This document shows positions 38,896 to 52,285 of a stretch of DNA of 64,000 bases, piece after piece. The translations under genes and the position numbers were made by a program. The first letter of the stretch is position 1. The number at the start of each line of letters is the position of its first letter. The stretch lies in NCBI RefSeq assembly GCF_001625305.1, contig NW_017803069.1, forward strand, positions 41,388 through 105,387. Reading direction: 5' to 3'. Origin of the DNA: Branchiostoma belcheri (Eukaryota > Chordata > Leptocardii > Amphioxiformes > Branchiostomatidae). The notes below the pieces were generated by a model. It had not been told where the DNA came from. It ran no database searches and was given only the letters and a program-made list of their open reading frames with translations.

Positions 38896-40019
38896 GTGAA
38901 ACAATTAAGCCAAGGTCATTTCCAACACTTCTATCTAATCCTGCATCCCGCCCTGTTTTGCTGTACTGATGGGAGTGTAGATGGTGTAAGCCTGCTGTAG
39001 CGGCAGTAGATAAAGTAGCTTGATATATATTCCCGTCCAGTAGCCTATGGTTATTGACGTGCTGGGATAACCTGGGGTCGGCCCACACACAATTGAAACA
39101 CCTGGAAGATCAATGAAACCAATCTCTGACATCTTCACGGCCTTCCGATTTCCTTCGGCATATAATCTCCTTAAACTTCACCTTGACCGCTATGTGTGTC
39201 GTGGGGTACCGATGTCCAATGGTAAACTTATTTTCTGGTCTAAATGAAACAATTGAGTTGGTTTTGCCATTTCCCTTTTACCATTACGTTATGTATTAGA
39301 ATTGTAGTTTAGTATAGTTCATGTATGTACTCTTGTTTCGTCTTTGCCATACATTGTACCAGTTACAGTTGTTGAGCAATAAAGTTAATTCGATTTGATT
39401 TATTCTACCAGTTAAGATTATAAGATGATTATTATTAGCAAATAGCAGAAGTAAATCATTCGATAGTGTCAAAAATAATTCGCTTATGTACATAAAATAC
39501 ATACACTGCGTCGTTTCATTATCGTTATCGTTGTTGATTTATATTAAGACGTACTCAACAGCATTAAAATAACATTAAAACAACATCAAAGTAACAGCAA
39601 TTTGAGCCATATCGAACGTTAAAAAACGACAGTATCCAGTGTGCTCTAAAATAAGTCGTAGGAGGCATCTTGGCTAATGTAGAGAAAGAAGGCTGGATTG
39701 GAAAAAAGTAAAGTTTATTTCATCGTTTGTTATATATGACTAGAGAAGAATGTCAGTGGATTTATAAGTGGTAGACATTGCATCATAAATCTACGGTTCC
39801 TGCCTAGTCGGAGGTCAGACAATCTACTGAAGCTGGTATATTGCCGTCATCCTTATGGGCGGTCTTAAAAATATAATTGTGAAATTTCACAGTAGGCTCA
39901 CGTCTATAACATCGACGGAAGGATTTTGCCGCACTGTGTGTCTGTTTGTGTTATTACTGCCGGCGGTTCTGATGGTATCTTTATCACAGACGAACCATTC
40001 GGTGGGCTAGTCTGCAAAA

Positions 40020-40245
40020 GCTGTACCACTTTATTGGGGGTGTAGAAATTATGTGTAATCTGTTTAAATTTCATTTACATCTTTTAAATTGTGTTTAAAT
40101 TATTCAAAATAAACTACAATACGTTTTTAGAAAATAACTACTACAAGCCTTAATACTACTGTTAGTGCTCTGCCCCCTGTATAATGGTACGGTCCAAAAA
40201 GTGGTTGGTTATTCTAATAACCGACCACTTTTGAGGTTACAGATG
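40020..40245. repeat. Family H repeat, copy 2
   Basis: AAATTTCATTTACATCTTTT, CTCTGCCCCCTGTATAATGG and ATAACCGACCACTTTTGAGG match 2150-2380. Nearby, two tandem-like blocks at about 40310-40500 and 40545-40705 (TGTTCACAGCTTTACAGAAT; AAAGCTCGTCCG; GTTTGAACCGCAACTACC) are a local duplication. 38900-40020 is unremarkable. Confidence 0.65.
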
Positions 40246-40749
40246 TAGATTGAGATAACAAATGGGTTTTGTGATGTTGCGGCAATTAAGAACCGCACTT
40301 TCTTGTCTTGTAACGCTTGCAAAATTGTTCACAGCTTTACAGAATAGGTAAAGCACTCTGTAAAGCACCACTGATAAGACCTATTCTTGGTTCTACATAG
40401 GCCTGAAAGCTCGTCCGAGGCGCGTGGACTGGTTTGAACCGCAACTACCTAAAGATAAGGAAACTACCTACACTTGTTGAAGAATATTTAAAAGCAAAAA
40501 GATGGCAAGCAGATGAAGATGAAGTACAGTGGTTACTTCAGCAAAATGTTCACAGCTTTACAGAATACGGTCTCTGTGAAGAACCGATGATAACGACCTA
40601 GTCTTGGTTCTACATAGACCGGAAAGCTCGTCCGGGGCACGTGGGATGGGTTTGAACCGCAACTACCCAAAGACTAGATAAGGAAACTACCTAGTACCTA
40701 CACTTGTAAAATAAAGCAAAAAGATGGTAGGTGGTGGTTACTTCAGGCG

Positions 40750-41114
40750 AACTATGATTAAGGGTTAATGATCCGCCCCGAGGTCAATATGGTGTGATAA
40801 AGCCTTGAGAGTTGCTATAACCACCGAATAAAGCCACCGAGTGAGCGCAGTGCAGCGACACAACAGAGTGAGCGCAGCAGCTGAAGCAGCTAAACAAACA
40901 TGTTACCATTCTAGATGCCCCGATCGCTGTGATCACTACAAGTTACACCAGTGCTTTATATGTTTATCAATTCTTGTCTAACAAGGTTGATGATGTCAAA
41001 ATCTGAAAATTTAGGAATCTTGTTTTTTTTGGCCCACCTCGTTTTTTTTGCCATATCGCATTAAATTTGGAGTCTGCGGAGGATGTCATCCAGAAAATTT
41101 ACTTGCCATAGCCT
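40750..41114. repeat. Family I copy 2 and family A right-end fragment
   Basis: 40750-40870 resembles the 1795-1962 fold-back (AACCACCGAATAAAGCC, GAGTGAGCGCAG). 40978-41114 is the right end of family A (GATGATGTCAAAATCTGAAA, TTGGAGTCTGCGGAGGATGT, TTTACTTGCCATAGCC). Confidence 0.65.
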
Positions 41115-41689
41115 TACGTACTTATACCAGACTCATACCACCAAGGACTACAGGAGTACTTTGCACAGTACTCTGGTGGTTATTCTGCGTCAATTTGAAG
41201 CTTTTTAAAACGTATCTTAGTCAATACAATTATTAGTTTTGCCCAAACACTGGTGAGTGAACCGAGAAACTACTTGCTGAGGCCGTACATGGAAAATGTT
41301 AATAAAAACATATGTTTTCCTCATAATCTAGCGCATAATTATATCTCAAGATCGATAACCAACTCGCATACAGCAGTGCCACAGTGCCGGTGTGTTCCGA
41401 CCCCACGCCCCGCTCTTCCGTACCTGGCCACTCGCCAGGATATCCCGCACGTCTGCTGACATTTTACACGGTGGAAAAGGAGCAAAAATCGTTTATCTAA
41501 GGCGTTCAGCTTACCACAGCAACAGATGGCAAATTTACTGGCTGAAAGGCACTGTAAAAACTCGGCTGCAATAACAGGAGTCGTTTTGCTTTGTGCGTTT
41601 CGTAGTCCGTTTTGCTTAAGCAGGTCTTCTCGACTTTTATGTATGCCAATGAGCTAGTAGTGGTCGCCGGCGATGAATATACGATTAAA

Positions 41690-42035
41690 CGTTGTTATTA
41701 CCTTCGCCAAGAAGGTATTGTTTTCGTAGGCGTTCGTTTGTGTGTCTGTGTGTGTGTGTCTGTAGACACGATAACTTCAGGAGGCTTATATAGATTGACT
41801 TGATATTTGGTAGGTGGGTAGGTCTTGATGAGACCTGGAAATGGTCAGATTTTGGGCCCCCTAGCGGCTTCCTATGGTACTGCATCTGGACCGGTTTTGA
41901 CATCTCATGACCTAGACATGCTAGAATGGCATTTTTGTTAAAAGAAATGAGGATCCTATGTACTGCATAATCTGGGGGAATAATATATAATTTTTCGGTC
42001 ATAAAGATTAACATCATTTGGCGAAGGTATGTGAT
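41690..42035. mobile_element. Family R-related element with ACCTTCGCC termini
   Basis: TTATTACCTTCGCCAAGAAG at the left and TTTGGCGAAGGTATG at the right are short inverted ends. The interior has GTGTGTCTGTAGACACGATA, GGGCCCCCTAGCGGCTTCCT and TTTTGACATCTCATGACCTA. The CTAGCGGC block is shared, inverted, with 9827-10621. Confidence 0.7.
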
Positions 42036-42948
42036 CGTGGAACTCTAGTTTTATTATTGCGACATTCAAAAATAAGGGATCGGGTTTTAGTAAGCGATGC
42101 GCCCGTGAATCCGCGAACGACACCTGCGGTGCAGTGCAACGTGAACCAGTCAGAATTGCCCTGAGGAAGGTTGACAGACGGTCACTGAAACGTCGGCTGA
42201 ATAAAAGACTTAGTTGTGTAAAAAGAGTCTCTTTACTCAGCAAGCGAAGCATGTTTTACCTCTCTTATATTTTTACCTAGCTGAAAGTTTGCCAAAGTAC
42301 TGTAGGACATAAATGCCTTACTCTTTCAAATATCCATCAACGATGCATGTACGTACATGCAAGATAGTAAATGACGAAAGGATAATATGTGATATTAGCT
42401 TTGGATAATGACTACAACAAACAGTTATGCAACCTGGGCATATTCGAGGACGTGCAACTCCAAAACGAACAGACGTTGTCCATCAAAACCGTCTAGTTTT
42501 ATCTCAGATTGGAGCTAGTATAATCGCAACCATCGCCATTCAAACGCAGATAGCGTAATCTAGCTCGTCTCTAAGGCTTGGAAGTTTTATGTAGTGTGAC
42601 CCCCACTTACCACAGGGAAGCGCCAAGACGTGTGAGGAGTTCCCGTGAATTTTGCCACGTTTTCTATCAAATGTTTTCAGTACACCATTTATCACCATAA
42701 AAGACTGTATACTGTACATACTACTAGGTTCTATGACAACTAGCGACCCACATGTTATAGAAGAAGTGAATAAATTCGTCTTCCATTGCCTCAAAAGAAG
42801 TCAAAGCCAGCAAAAATAGTACCATGTATGTTGTAGAATGTACATGTAGTATAATGCTACACGTAGAGTCTCATACCATTATTGTATTTTCTTTTTCATA
42901 CATGTTGTTTGTACCTGCAATTAGCCATCGGGAATGCATTTGCACTAA

Positions 42949-43310
42949 GGCCATGTTGATTTGATTATATGGATGACATCCGCGCGCGCATGAATTTTCG
43001 GCCATACCGTAAATCCTACAAAATAGTTGCAAAGTGAGCAAAAATATACCGAGAGTTGCAAAAAAATGTAAAAACCATACCAATGCCGTAGAATGCCAAA
43101 ATCCAACAAAAAGACGAAAATGTAAAGACATGAATTTGAAGAGTAGATTATTCGCCAAACCATATTCTGTGTCATTTGTTCGACCTTCATGACCACGTAG
43201 ATTTCATAATGAAAGCAACTTTTTTTTTGCAAAACTTTTTTTATTCGCACGCGCGCATCAATTTTGGGGTTCCCAGGGGATGTCATCCATATAATCAAAT
43301 CAACATGGCC
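42949..43310. mobile_element. Family B MITE, copy 4 (complete)
   Basis: GGCCATGTTGATTTGATTAT to ATAATCAAATCAACATGGCC: exact inverted ends of 20 bp, extending through ATGGATGACATCC and GGATGTCATCCAT. Flanked by CTAA and TAAA. The best preserved family B copy here. 43311-44585 shows nothing recognised. Confidence 0.9.
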
Positions 43311-44585
43311 TAAACTTTCTTTATGACAGATCACGTATGTTGTTAGTACTTGTCACACTTCCCGCCACGGCAGTTGAGAAATTGTTGAGGAGATTGTCCT
43401 CAGATAAGACAAATGAGAATGTTTATGGTTCATTTCCATGGCCAATTGAGCGTTATTGCCATGCTGGATTCCAACGATAAATCTTGTACAATATCATGAT
43501 GCGTGGGTACATTTTGGCTTTCGTATGTGTACGTTACGTTACGTTACATTATATTGTTTGATGTACTTATTGATTGATATATTGATTTGTTATATTTTCA
43601 TATGCTTGTAGCCAAACGTATTTATTTTGTTTGGTTTAACGTATCGTTTCACTGCTTATGCCAAACGCGATTATTTTGTTTAATTGATTCATTTTTTCAT
43701 TGTACTTGTTTATTATCTTTTAATTACTTCTTCATTGTTATTTATATTCCATTTGATATAACTGTAGAAATTGTAAAATCATGATGGGGAGGATATCAAA
43801 TAAGCATTTCTGTTTTTTCTTCCACCCCTTGCACGTTTATTTCCATTGTAATATGTTGTATAACTTTTATGTGCTAATAAATGAATATTAATAGATAATG
43901 AATAAAATAAATATGTGTACGTTGGAAAATTATATCTGAATCACTACAAAAGCGACGCCATATATTGTAAATAACTTATATATCTTTTGAATTATAGAAT
44001 GTAATAATGCACAAAAGCTTAACTTTAGTATCATTATGAATTAGCCCTGCTGGAATTGTATTGTAGTATAGTTTGTATAGTTTGTACCCACCCTTGTTGT
44101 CTCTTAATTGATACGTTGTACCAGTTACAGTTGTTGAGCAATAAAGTTGACTTCATTTTATATGTTTTCATGCATCACATGTATTTTTGTTCATGTAAAC
44201 TTTGGTTAATTTGTGCTACTTGGACATTACGATCCTATCTGTTACCTATGTAACAATCATGTCACAAATCTATTTCCTTTTTTATATTTGTACCTAATAT
44301 ATTTTAATGTTTATGAATTCTGGGCCCCAACTGAAAATCAATTTGACAAAACTGAATGGGCTACGTACACCCTGTCATCTTAAGATGCAATAAATAAATG
44401 AATAAATAATAACATAATATACCCAGATCACAATGTTATTCTTAGCTTAGGTTGTACTGAAACTAATACTAAAAGCTAACATGGCTTGGTAAAATGGCAG
44501 CTTCTTTAGAACTTGAAGCTGGCACATTGAAAAAACACATACAAATGTATTGTGAAATTAAATGGTGATAGTTGGAAGTTGTTAA

Positions 44586-44922
44586 AGGCATTCAATGCAA
44601 TTTCAGGGCGGCAAAAGCAAAAATATTCAGTATGACTAAATCTGTCTGATTTTGACATTTACTTCCATTTCTTAAGCGCATTTTCGTGTTTGAAATAGCC
44701 CCAAAACAAGCTTCGTGAAACGTCTCTATATTTTTGGAGTACCGACCGCGAATCAGCTAGAACCAGCCTACGATACAAAACAAGCAACATCAACGACATT
44801 TTACCGTCACAGATATCAGTGTGCTATGGGATGGTATTGACTCTACTTACATTAAAAGAATGACCAGAAAATTGACCGATAATACAGTTTTGCTGCTCTA
44901 AAAATTGCATTGGATGCCTTTT
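44586..44922. mobile_element. Family E MITE, copy 5
   Basis: GGCATTCAATGCAATTTCAG then GGCGGCAAAAGC at the left; TTTTGCTGCTCTAAAAATTG then CATTGGATGCC at the right. Interior as in copy 1 (TGAAATAGCCCCAAAACAAG). Confidence 0.82.
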
Positions 44923-45028
44923 AAAGCCAAAGTTACAACCAAGTCATCCTCTAACAGTACAATTTACGTTCATTTTTACCCCATAGTCGATACTAAGAAT
45001 CTGTAGAATGACCACCAGGAGAGCTTAC

Positions 45029-45165
45029 CTCGGACAACCTGTAGCTGCTGTAGCTGACTGACGAGCGGCCGCCAGCGCGTGTGTGGAGTAGAGGAGGCGC
45101 TCCTAGGCTCCCTCCGGCTCCCGTCAGTTTCTCAGCAAAGCCGCCCCCTGCACTCCGTCTGAAAA
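45029..45165 (-). promoter_or_regulatory. Candidate GC-rich 5' untranslated exon / promoter region
   Basis: On the minus strand a GC-rich, CpG-containing stretch (GGCGGCCGCTCG, GGGAGCCGGAGGGAGCC) ends in a consensus-like donor (CCGAG then GTAAGC, donor at 45028-45023). Surroundings are AT-rich. Gene 1 exon 1 has an upstream splice acceptor near 21254, so this could be its first, non-coding exon about 24 kb away. There is no clear ORF or TATA box. Inference only; it could belong to another transcript or be coincidence. Confidence 0.33.
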
Positions 45166-45682
45166 AAAAAACCCAGACGTGCACTGAATGTTTACCGGCG
45201 TCCCGCGGAACTCCGCCCGGTAAGTTGTTTGTGTTCTACCCTCGCGAGAGTTCACCTGTGTGCGCTACCAATCAAGTAAGGGCCGCCCTTTCCAGATGAC
45301 CGTGTTTGGGGCCAGATAATCACCGAACGGGGATGCCGTGTAGGCCGTGGGTAGGCAACCCGCAGGTTAAAAGGAAAAACTGGTTCACTGTGTATTTGGT
45401 GATAAAATTTCTATACGACCTTGGGCGATACAGTTACAGCACTAAAAGACCCAACACAATGGTTAAAGTAACAGACAACAGGGGATATGTAAACACGGCT
45501 AGACAATCATTCGTTTGTGACGTTTTTTTTTTAGCACCGCTCTGTTGAATATGTCTGGTAAGCTTAAGAATAGCTGGTGGCCCATGATGCTTGTTGTATG
45601 CACAGACCCGGTGATTTTATTAGACAGCCGTATCGGCGCCTGTACCCAACAGATTCGTCACCCATGGCGAGAGTAAGCTTAA

Positions 45683-46180
45683 GGCCACAGCAAGTAATCT
45701 TTATAGATGACATCAGCGCGCGCATTAATTTTCGCCTGATTTTAGAAAGGAAAAAAAAGCAAGAAATTTTATTGCCCCCTGAAAGTGGTCAACATGCCAA
45801 AAACGGGCAAAGAGGTCTGTTGCCATACCGGAACGTGGATGGCAGATGAATATATGAAGAAGGGAGACAAGACAAGGCTCTGATTTATTGTTTAGTCTTT
45901 TACTTTGATGCAGCGATTCATTTCATTCCTTTAATATGTGATGTTCACTGAATCCATTTGTACAGTGATTAAAAACTTTTATTTTTCCGTGACATGCAAA
46001 TGGATGTTGTAATAGTTTGAAGTAAACTTAGCACAATAGGTACCATTTCTTGTTCATATTATCAAGGTTTATGATGTCAAAATTTCAGTAGTCTTTTTGG
46101 CCCGCCTTGTTTTTTAGCCCTATCGCATTAAAGTTGGAGGCTTCAGACGTTGTCATCCATAAAATTGACTTGCTGTGGCC
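45683..46180. mobile_element. Family A MITE, copy 8 (full length)
   Basis: GGCCACAGCAAGTAATCTTT to AAAATTGACTTGCTGTGGCC, about 498 bp, with all internal blocks: GCGCGCGCATTAATTTTCG, AAGTGGTCAACATGCC, CGGAACGTGGATGGCAG, GATGCAGCGATTCATTTCAT and CTTGTTCATATTATCAAGGT. Flanked by TTAA and TAAT. Best reference copy here. Confidence 0.9.
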
Positions 46181-46729
46181 TAATGCGTATTGTAACGTTG
46201 TATTTCCTGTCGCTAATAAGGAAGTCTTAGAGAACGCTTCGCGCTTGGCTGCAATGATGATGCAATGCGTCTTGATAAGTACCATATGGAAGAGATATTT
46301 TGACAATGCTGATTCATGAGTTCTTCACCATTTTTGATCATTCCAGATAGTGTTTTTTTTTTTGTGAGGAAGACACAAGCTAACAAAAGCGACATCTTCA
46401 CATAAACATGGTGGCAGTTACAGTGGAATAGAAAAAAAACAATTACCTCTTTATATTACTCACCAGTTGTTCGGATCCGTCGGTTGTAGACACTGCGACG
46501 AAGTGGTGGATTTTGACCTTTAAAATTTGTTTTAAGAAATATCAAAATGAGCCCACGCACGTTGCCAAAGAAATTATAATTTCAAGGTATTAAATTATGA
46601 CATGCTTGCTGTCTTCACTCCCAGCTATTGCTTAAATGGCACATCGCAAGTGGTCATGGGACAGTTCTTGTACCTTTCTTGGAAGGCCTAGGGCTGTCCT
46701 AACGTGGGTGACGACAGATTTGACAGATC

Positions 46730-48010
46730 TGATTATTTATCCCATGTATTTAGCAGGGTTGCTATCCCATTAATTTACCATATGGACTGCTTAGGATGCA
46801 CCAGTGCAGAATGTTGCAACTCTTGGTGGTATAATGGGGTAGAATTTTCTACCTGCAGCTATCCCATGTATAACAGTAGTTAGCACGTTTTTAAGGACAA
46901 TACTGAAAATAAAATTACTAAACTAGAAAGGCCAATATTTGCTTTGGAGCAAATACAGCGATGGGTTCACCACATTTTACGACATGGCAGGGAAAGAATG
47001 AGTGGTGTGGTGAACCAATAATAAATGGGATATATAACCAAAGTTGATTCGGCCGCAAGTATAATAAAAAGTTTGTAATTCAATATTCTGTTATTCCATG
47101 CCATAATATCCAGTCTATTGTGGTTAAAATAAGTACGATGGATGGAAACACTGAGAACAACGTGGCATTACGTTTAGAGCTCTACCAGGCGTTCAAAATT
47201 TGCAATTAACTCCTCAGTTGTGCCAGGCTATCTTCGGGGCTCTAATAGTTTTCCCTTGTACTCCCAGCTCAACAGGCCGTCCTGTGGGAGTTTTACGCCT
47301 TTAGGAGCTTTGCTAATAGAGTTTTATACTGCAGGAGTTGATTAGCCCCGTTGAACTCCCGTCGTGCAAAACCTACCGGGAAACCTAGCTGAGTCGGTCG
47401 GCGAAGAGCTTCTGCAGCCCCGAAGAGAACCAGCCCTAACCACGATAGACTGGACAGCAGGCTTGTTATGCCATTTCCTCATCGTCAGACAATACCAATT
47501 TATCCAAATCTCCTGCCATAATCTGTCTATTTGGCCAATTTCCTCTTTTTAAGGCCACTTCCCGAAGCCTGGTAGAGGCTACAGAGAGGCACATGATGAA
47601 TATCATCACGATGTGTTAGCGATGAAGGTGTCGGATCCGAGGGGCACTAGCGCCCCCTACCGTTCTCAGCTATGTGTGCATCTGGCGTGCATTACAGTTT
47701 AGCCCAACGCCACAGAAAGGTACCGGCAACAGACGACCATTTCCAGCCCTCCATTGGAATATATGGTAAACAACTAATTATAGAACTGAGCTGTCAAAAA
47801 TCACCTACTTGATGTTCAACTATAATAATTGCAAACTCACATTGACAGGGTAGTCCAACCTCCAAATTGTCCACTTAGTCCAAGAATCACTTTTTTTTAA
47901 CTGGCGAAAATATACGATAGACGGGAACACTGAGAGCACTCTGAACACTCTGACCCCCTGTACACCACCAAAACATAACAAGATGGCATTACTTTTAGAG
48001 CTCTACCGGG
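46730..48010. repeat. Families M and N, dispersed or local repeats
   Basis: 46730-47050 shares TTATCCCATGTAT, ATTAATT(T/C)ACCATAT, AGCACGTTTTT and GGACAATACT with 59700-59890 (family M). 47140-47200 and 47905-48010 share GAACACTGAGA, TGGCATTAC and TTAGAGCTCTACC (family N). The 47983-48228 plus frame begins in the second N block and shows no domain, so it is not called. The rest of 46181-48880 is unrecognised. Confidence 0.6.
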
Positions 48011-48879
48011 CAACCAAAACAAGACTAAAAGCCGAGTTTTGTTTTGTCAACAAAATAGAAAGAGAAATAAATATCCAGCTTGAAAATGCCAGCATTTATC
48101 CAACACATACTAAGAAAAGGGCTGTTTTCTGTTGGTTTGGATGCACTCACCATTGGGTACTCTTTGCCGTACCACAACATGGAGCTGCAACATTGGACGG
48201 CCTTATCATGCAAATTAATATTGTATAGTGAAGCGTATTGCAATTGGAGAAGGTACGAATAGACTCATATGTGCCTAATAGACCCACAAGTCACCTTGAC
48301 ACTCTACCTGCCACGTACAATGAGTGGAGATTTCGATCACCTATATAGCTACATAATGGGCGCTTGTACGGCGGAGGCTATCTACACCTGAGATAAACTA
48401 ACATCAACACCTTCCTTCCCTTGCTCGGGAGGCTCTCTACCGCGCAAAATGAACTTACTTTGAACTGATAAAAACCCGGGAATATCCGTTGTGTTACTGA
48501 TAACGACGAATCTGTGTGGACGTACCTCACTCGTCTTTTCCTTAACAGTCTTGTCAATCTCTTCTTACAGAATGGAAATAACTAGTTGCCGCTGAAGTGT
48601 TCTATGCAGTTTGACTATATTGCTCCCAGGGTAATTTATTGCGTAGCTTATCGGTTTGAACGAAAGGGAGAGATAACTCTAGTACATGCCCTGACTTCAA
48701 CTTTGCAAGTCTCGTCAGATTTGCTTTCGTGATCGTACGTGACCAAAACAGGTGGTTATCATCAGGGTAAAATACTTTGTAAAGGGAACTTGAGATTAGA
48801 TTTACATGATTTTAACACGCGCTGCATCCTTCAGTTAGATGCTAACAATGAATAATACACAATGTCATGGGTTATCTTA

Positions 48880-50148
48880 AAGGCACCCAATGCAATTTCA
48901 GGGTGGCACAACTGGATTTTTAAAGTCACTTTCTGGGTATTCTTTTAATGTAGTAAGTTCAATCAACCATAGCGTACTGACACCTGTGAAGAAGAAATGC
49001 GATGCCGGTTGCTTGTTCTGTTTTGTATCGTATAGGCTGGTTCTAGTTATTTATGGGTGGTACCCAAAAATACACCCATCACGTATAGTTTGTTTTTGGA
49101 CTGTTAAACGCTTTATAAATAAGGAATGATGACTAAAATGTGCTAAGAAATGGCAGTAATTGTCAATATCAGACAGATTTCCCCATCCAGAATATTTTAT
49201 AGTTTTGCCGCCCTGAAATTGCCTCCTTGGAAGAGTTTAAGGGACCATATGAACGCCCATTCTGACTCACGGACACTCAGAGTCTCAGGTTTGTATTCTA
49301 TACACGTTTCAACATAACTGGTCTCTCATGAGCCAGATTCATTTTTTACCACCGCAAATTGATAATTCTATCTTCTTTATGAACTGTTTGGTAAATTGGT
49401 AAGATTTTAACTGTTGGAACGTGCTGTTCTTTCACGACCATATTACCTACCACGTAACCTAAGGTTAACAATTCATGATATCATTCTGATGGGTTTTGTC
49501 ATTTTATTTGTACAAATACTTTTACATCGTCACAAAAATACAACATGTAAGGCATGATACAATACAGCATACCATATTTTCAACATCTATTAAGAATGAC
49601 TTTACAGTCGACAAGGCCATGCGGTAGTTAACATCATCAGAGATTCTTTGAACGAAATGAAAGCGCATTGATTGCTGCAGTTCGGAGAAAGAACAATAGG
49701 TGGTGCCCATTGATGTTAGCCACTCAGATACCTAATACTCGGTATCTCAATTGACATTGCCTTCGTTATATATGTATATACCATAACGTTTTCACAAAAC
49801 ATTGACGCTACGCTACGGTATGGGATACAGAAATGTATTAATTATAGGCATCCAATGCAATTTCTGGGCGGCAAAACAAAAAATTCTGGATACTGACACT
49901 GATACTGACATCAACTGTCATTTATAGCACATTTTCATCATACTTGAAGCATTCGAAATAGCCCAAAAACAAGCTACGTAAGGTATCTCTTTACTTTTTG
50001 GGTACCATTCTACGATACAAAACAAGCAATTGCAACCATTTTCCGTCAATGACATCACATTTTTGCCTTACAGATATCAGTCTGCTATGGGATAATGTGG
50101 ATTCAACTTCAGCTTTCCTGCCCTAAAATTGCATTGCATGCCTTTAAC
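48880..50148. mobile_element. Family E MITEs, copies 6 and 7
   Basis: 48880-49232: GGCACCCAATGCAATTTCAG then GGTGGCACAACTGG to GTTTTGCCGCCCTGAAATTG. 49848-50148: GGCATCCAATGCAATTTCTG then GGCGGCAAAAC to CTGCCCTAAAATTGCATTGC. The two copies are in opposite internal orientation. 49233-49847 is unremarkable. Confidence 0.8.
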
Positions 50149-50639
50149 ATTTTATTCATGTAATAAATAGATAAGCACGGATATCTACAGCAGACGTTGG
50201 ATTGAACATCTTTTGAATGATACCTGTTTGTTTCAAACGAAGACTCCGATACGGCATATACAATGAAGCTATATCCATTTCACATACTCATATAGATAAC
50301 AAAGAATTAGTAGATAATACTAAGGACAAAATCGTTTCGGCACGAGCACAGAAGTCACAGATTTAACGTATAGTTGATTTAAAAGACATCTACACAAGCA
50401 TAATACATGTGAACATTTGACATAACCAAAAAGCCATGATAACAACAATCTTATGCTTGAACATGAAACAGCAGAAAACATAGATTTAGATTTCTTCGTG
50501 TACAAGATCAACTGAATATTTCACGACAAGCCACGACTAGGATAGACCCACTACACTACATTGCCTTTCTATACAGGACTTCATATAAACATTTACGTGA
50601 CGTCACCGTAATATTACTTATGGGCCACTAAAGAGCCTG

Positions 50640-51045
50640 TCAATTCCCATTCCCAGGATGCATTGGGACAGGGGGTCGATATAGGACCTTCTGTTGACGT
50701 TATACTGTTTTCCTGTGTGTTTAAAGACTTGTAGCAGTTTTTGTTCAAAATTAACTTAAGTAACTTACTACTGGTGGAATCTGATAATATATAGAATGTG
50801 AAATTCTTTTGTTTTTCTAGTAAACATGGAACTTGTGTACTCTCTACAGTGGTAACGTTGTACCTTCTGTCAGTGCTCCAAAAAAATCAGATGTTGTATA
50901 TAAACATGCAACCTTCAGTATTTCAGATTCTGTCATCAACGAATGTAAAAACACCACAGGAACACAAAATTCTGACCCCCTGGTGCTATGCAAGCTGGGA
51001 ATTTTTAACCCCTGACGCTTTGCATTCTGGGAATGGGAAAACTGT
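50640..51045. mobile_element. Family G fold-back element, copy 2
   Basis: CATTCCCAGGATGCATTGGG at the left, and GCTTTGCATTCTGGGAATGG (51015-51040) inverted at the right. Internal CTTTTGTTTTTCTAGTAAAC and AACACCACAGGAACACAAAA as in copy 1. The plus frames across it are not genes. Confidence 0.78.
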
Positions 51046-51619
51046 TGTTGCAGTACGTATAATAGTAATCTTTTAGATCTTATTAATACCCTCTATTTTC
51101 TTCGATTTATCTTTAAAAAGTGTTAGTTCGCTGAAGAGCAAAAGACGAAAAATACCAATTTTTGTTGGGAATTTCAAACAAAACTGTTGTTTCCTAAGGT
51201 TTAACATCAATGTGATATACTACATTGGTTTACTGGACGTTTGGACCCACTGCCCACCTATGTTACTGTACATGATATCGTTAGAACAGAATTTCACTCC
51301 TTCTCACCACAAATATACAAAAGTAACGCCTTTTACCGCACTGGTATTCAGTGCTGATTTCCATGGGCTGAACGAGTTTGTTCCACTTTACCGAAGCTCC
51401 TTCAGCAATGGAACTGATATGTACGAGTAGTAGTCCTGTCACAGTATTGGGGATTTGTGATGCTATTTACAGTGATCAATTTCACCTAAATTCAACTGTG
51501 TTTATAACTTGTGAGTTATGACCTGATACAGACCCAGGTCTCTTATATTCCGGCTGGCAGTGAATGTCACATCGTGCCAGGTCAGTCTACAATTCCACAT
51601 TTACTTATTTATTTATTTG

Positions 51620-51790
51620 TTAAGAGTTAAAACTTTTGATCCAACACAAAAAAATTCTCTCACCTAGAGCTTTCGACCAGTCACTCTGGTCTTCCGCAGT
51701 AGACTGACCCAGTGAAGCTTGTCACGTGGCTTCTTTGAAGTGTGACGTCAACACTGGGTCAAAGGTATCTAGTAGACGATGTCGGCCCCA
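51620..51790. repeat. Family Q repeat, intact-looking copy
   Basis: GTTAAAACTTTTGATCCAAC, TCTCACCTAGAGCTTTCGAC, CAGTCACTCTGGTCTTCCGC, AGTGTGACGTCAACACTGGG and TATCTAGTAGACG. It is the inverse of 3770-3935. Confidence 0.75.
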
Positions 51791-52285
51791 ACACAGATGA
51801 ACTTCCATGATATTATTTATTTATTATTATTTATTAAATCCTCAGACAGCTGGGTGGCCCATTCCATTAACACAAACGTAACGTTTCAATCACTACGCAC
51901 TGTCACTGGTCTGATGTGACTTGCTTTGGTCAAGTTTGGTGGCAATTTTCACACAAATGAATACGTTACTCTTTAATGACTCTTTAATATTTCTATTTGA
52001 CATGACATACATGTTCCTTTACGTGGATAGACTTGTAAACAGGTAAATAGGTCGCAGGCACTACCTTAGGTAGACCGCAGAATATCCCAGGTTCACTCAA
52101 GCCAAATGGTGACTTAAAAGGCTGCCTACGCACTACACACTTCTGTTATACTAACTTCACACTGTTAAAAGAGTCGATAGAAGGATCTTATTTCTACAAT
52201 TTAGTTAAATCTGTTATCATAATGAGTACAGAATGTAATATAAATCAGTCCAAGAAAATTACCACAGATTAGGGGGAGGGGGGCA

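Noticed and set aside
47983-48228. 81-codon plus-strand ORF
   Set aside because: It starts inside a family N repeat block and shows no recognised domain.
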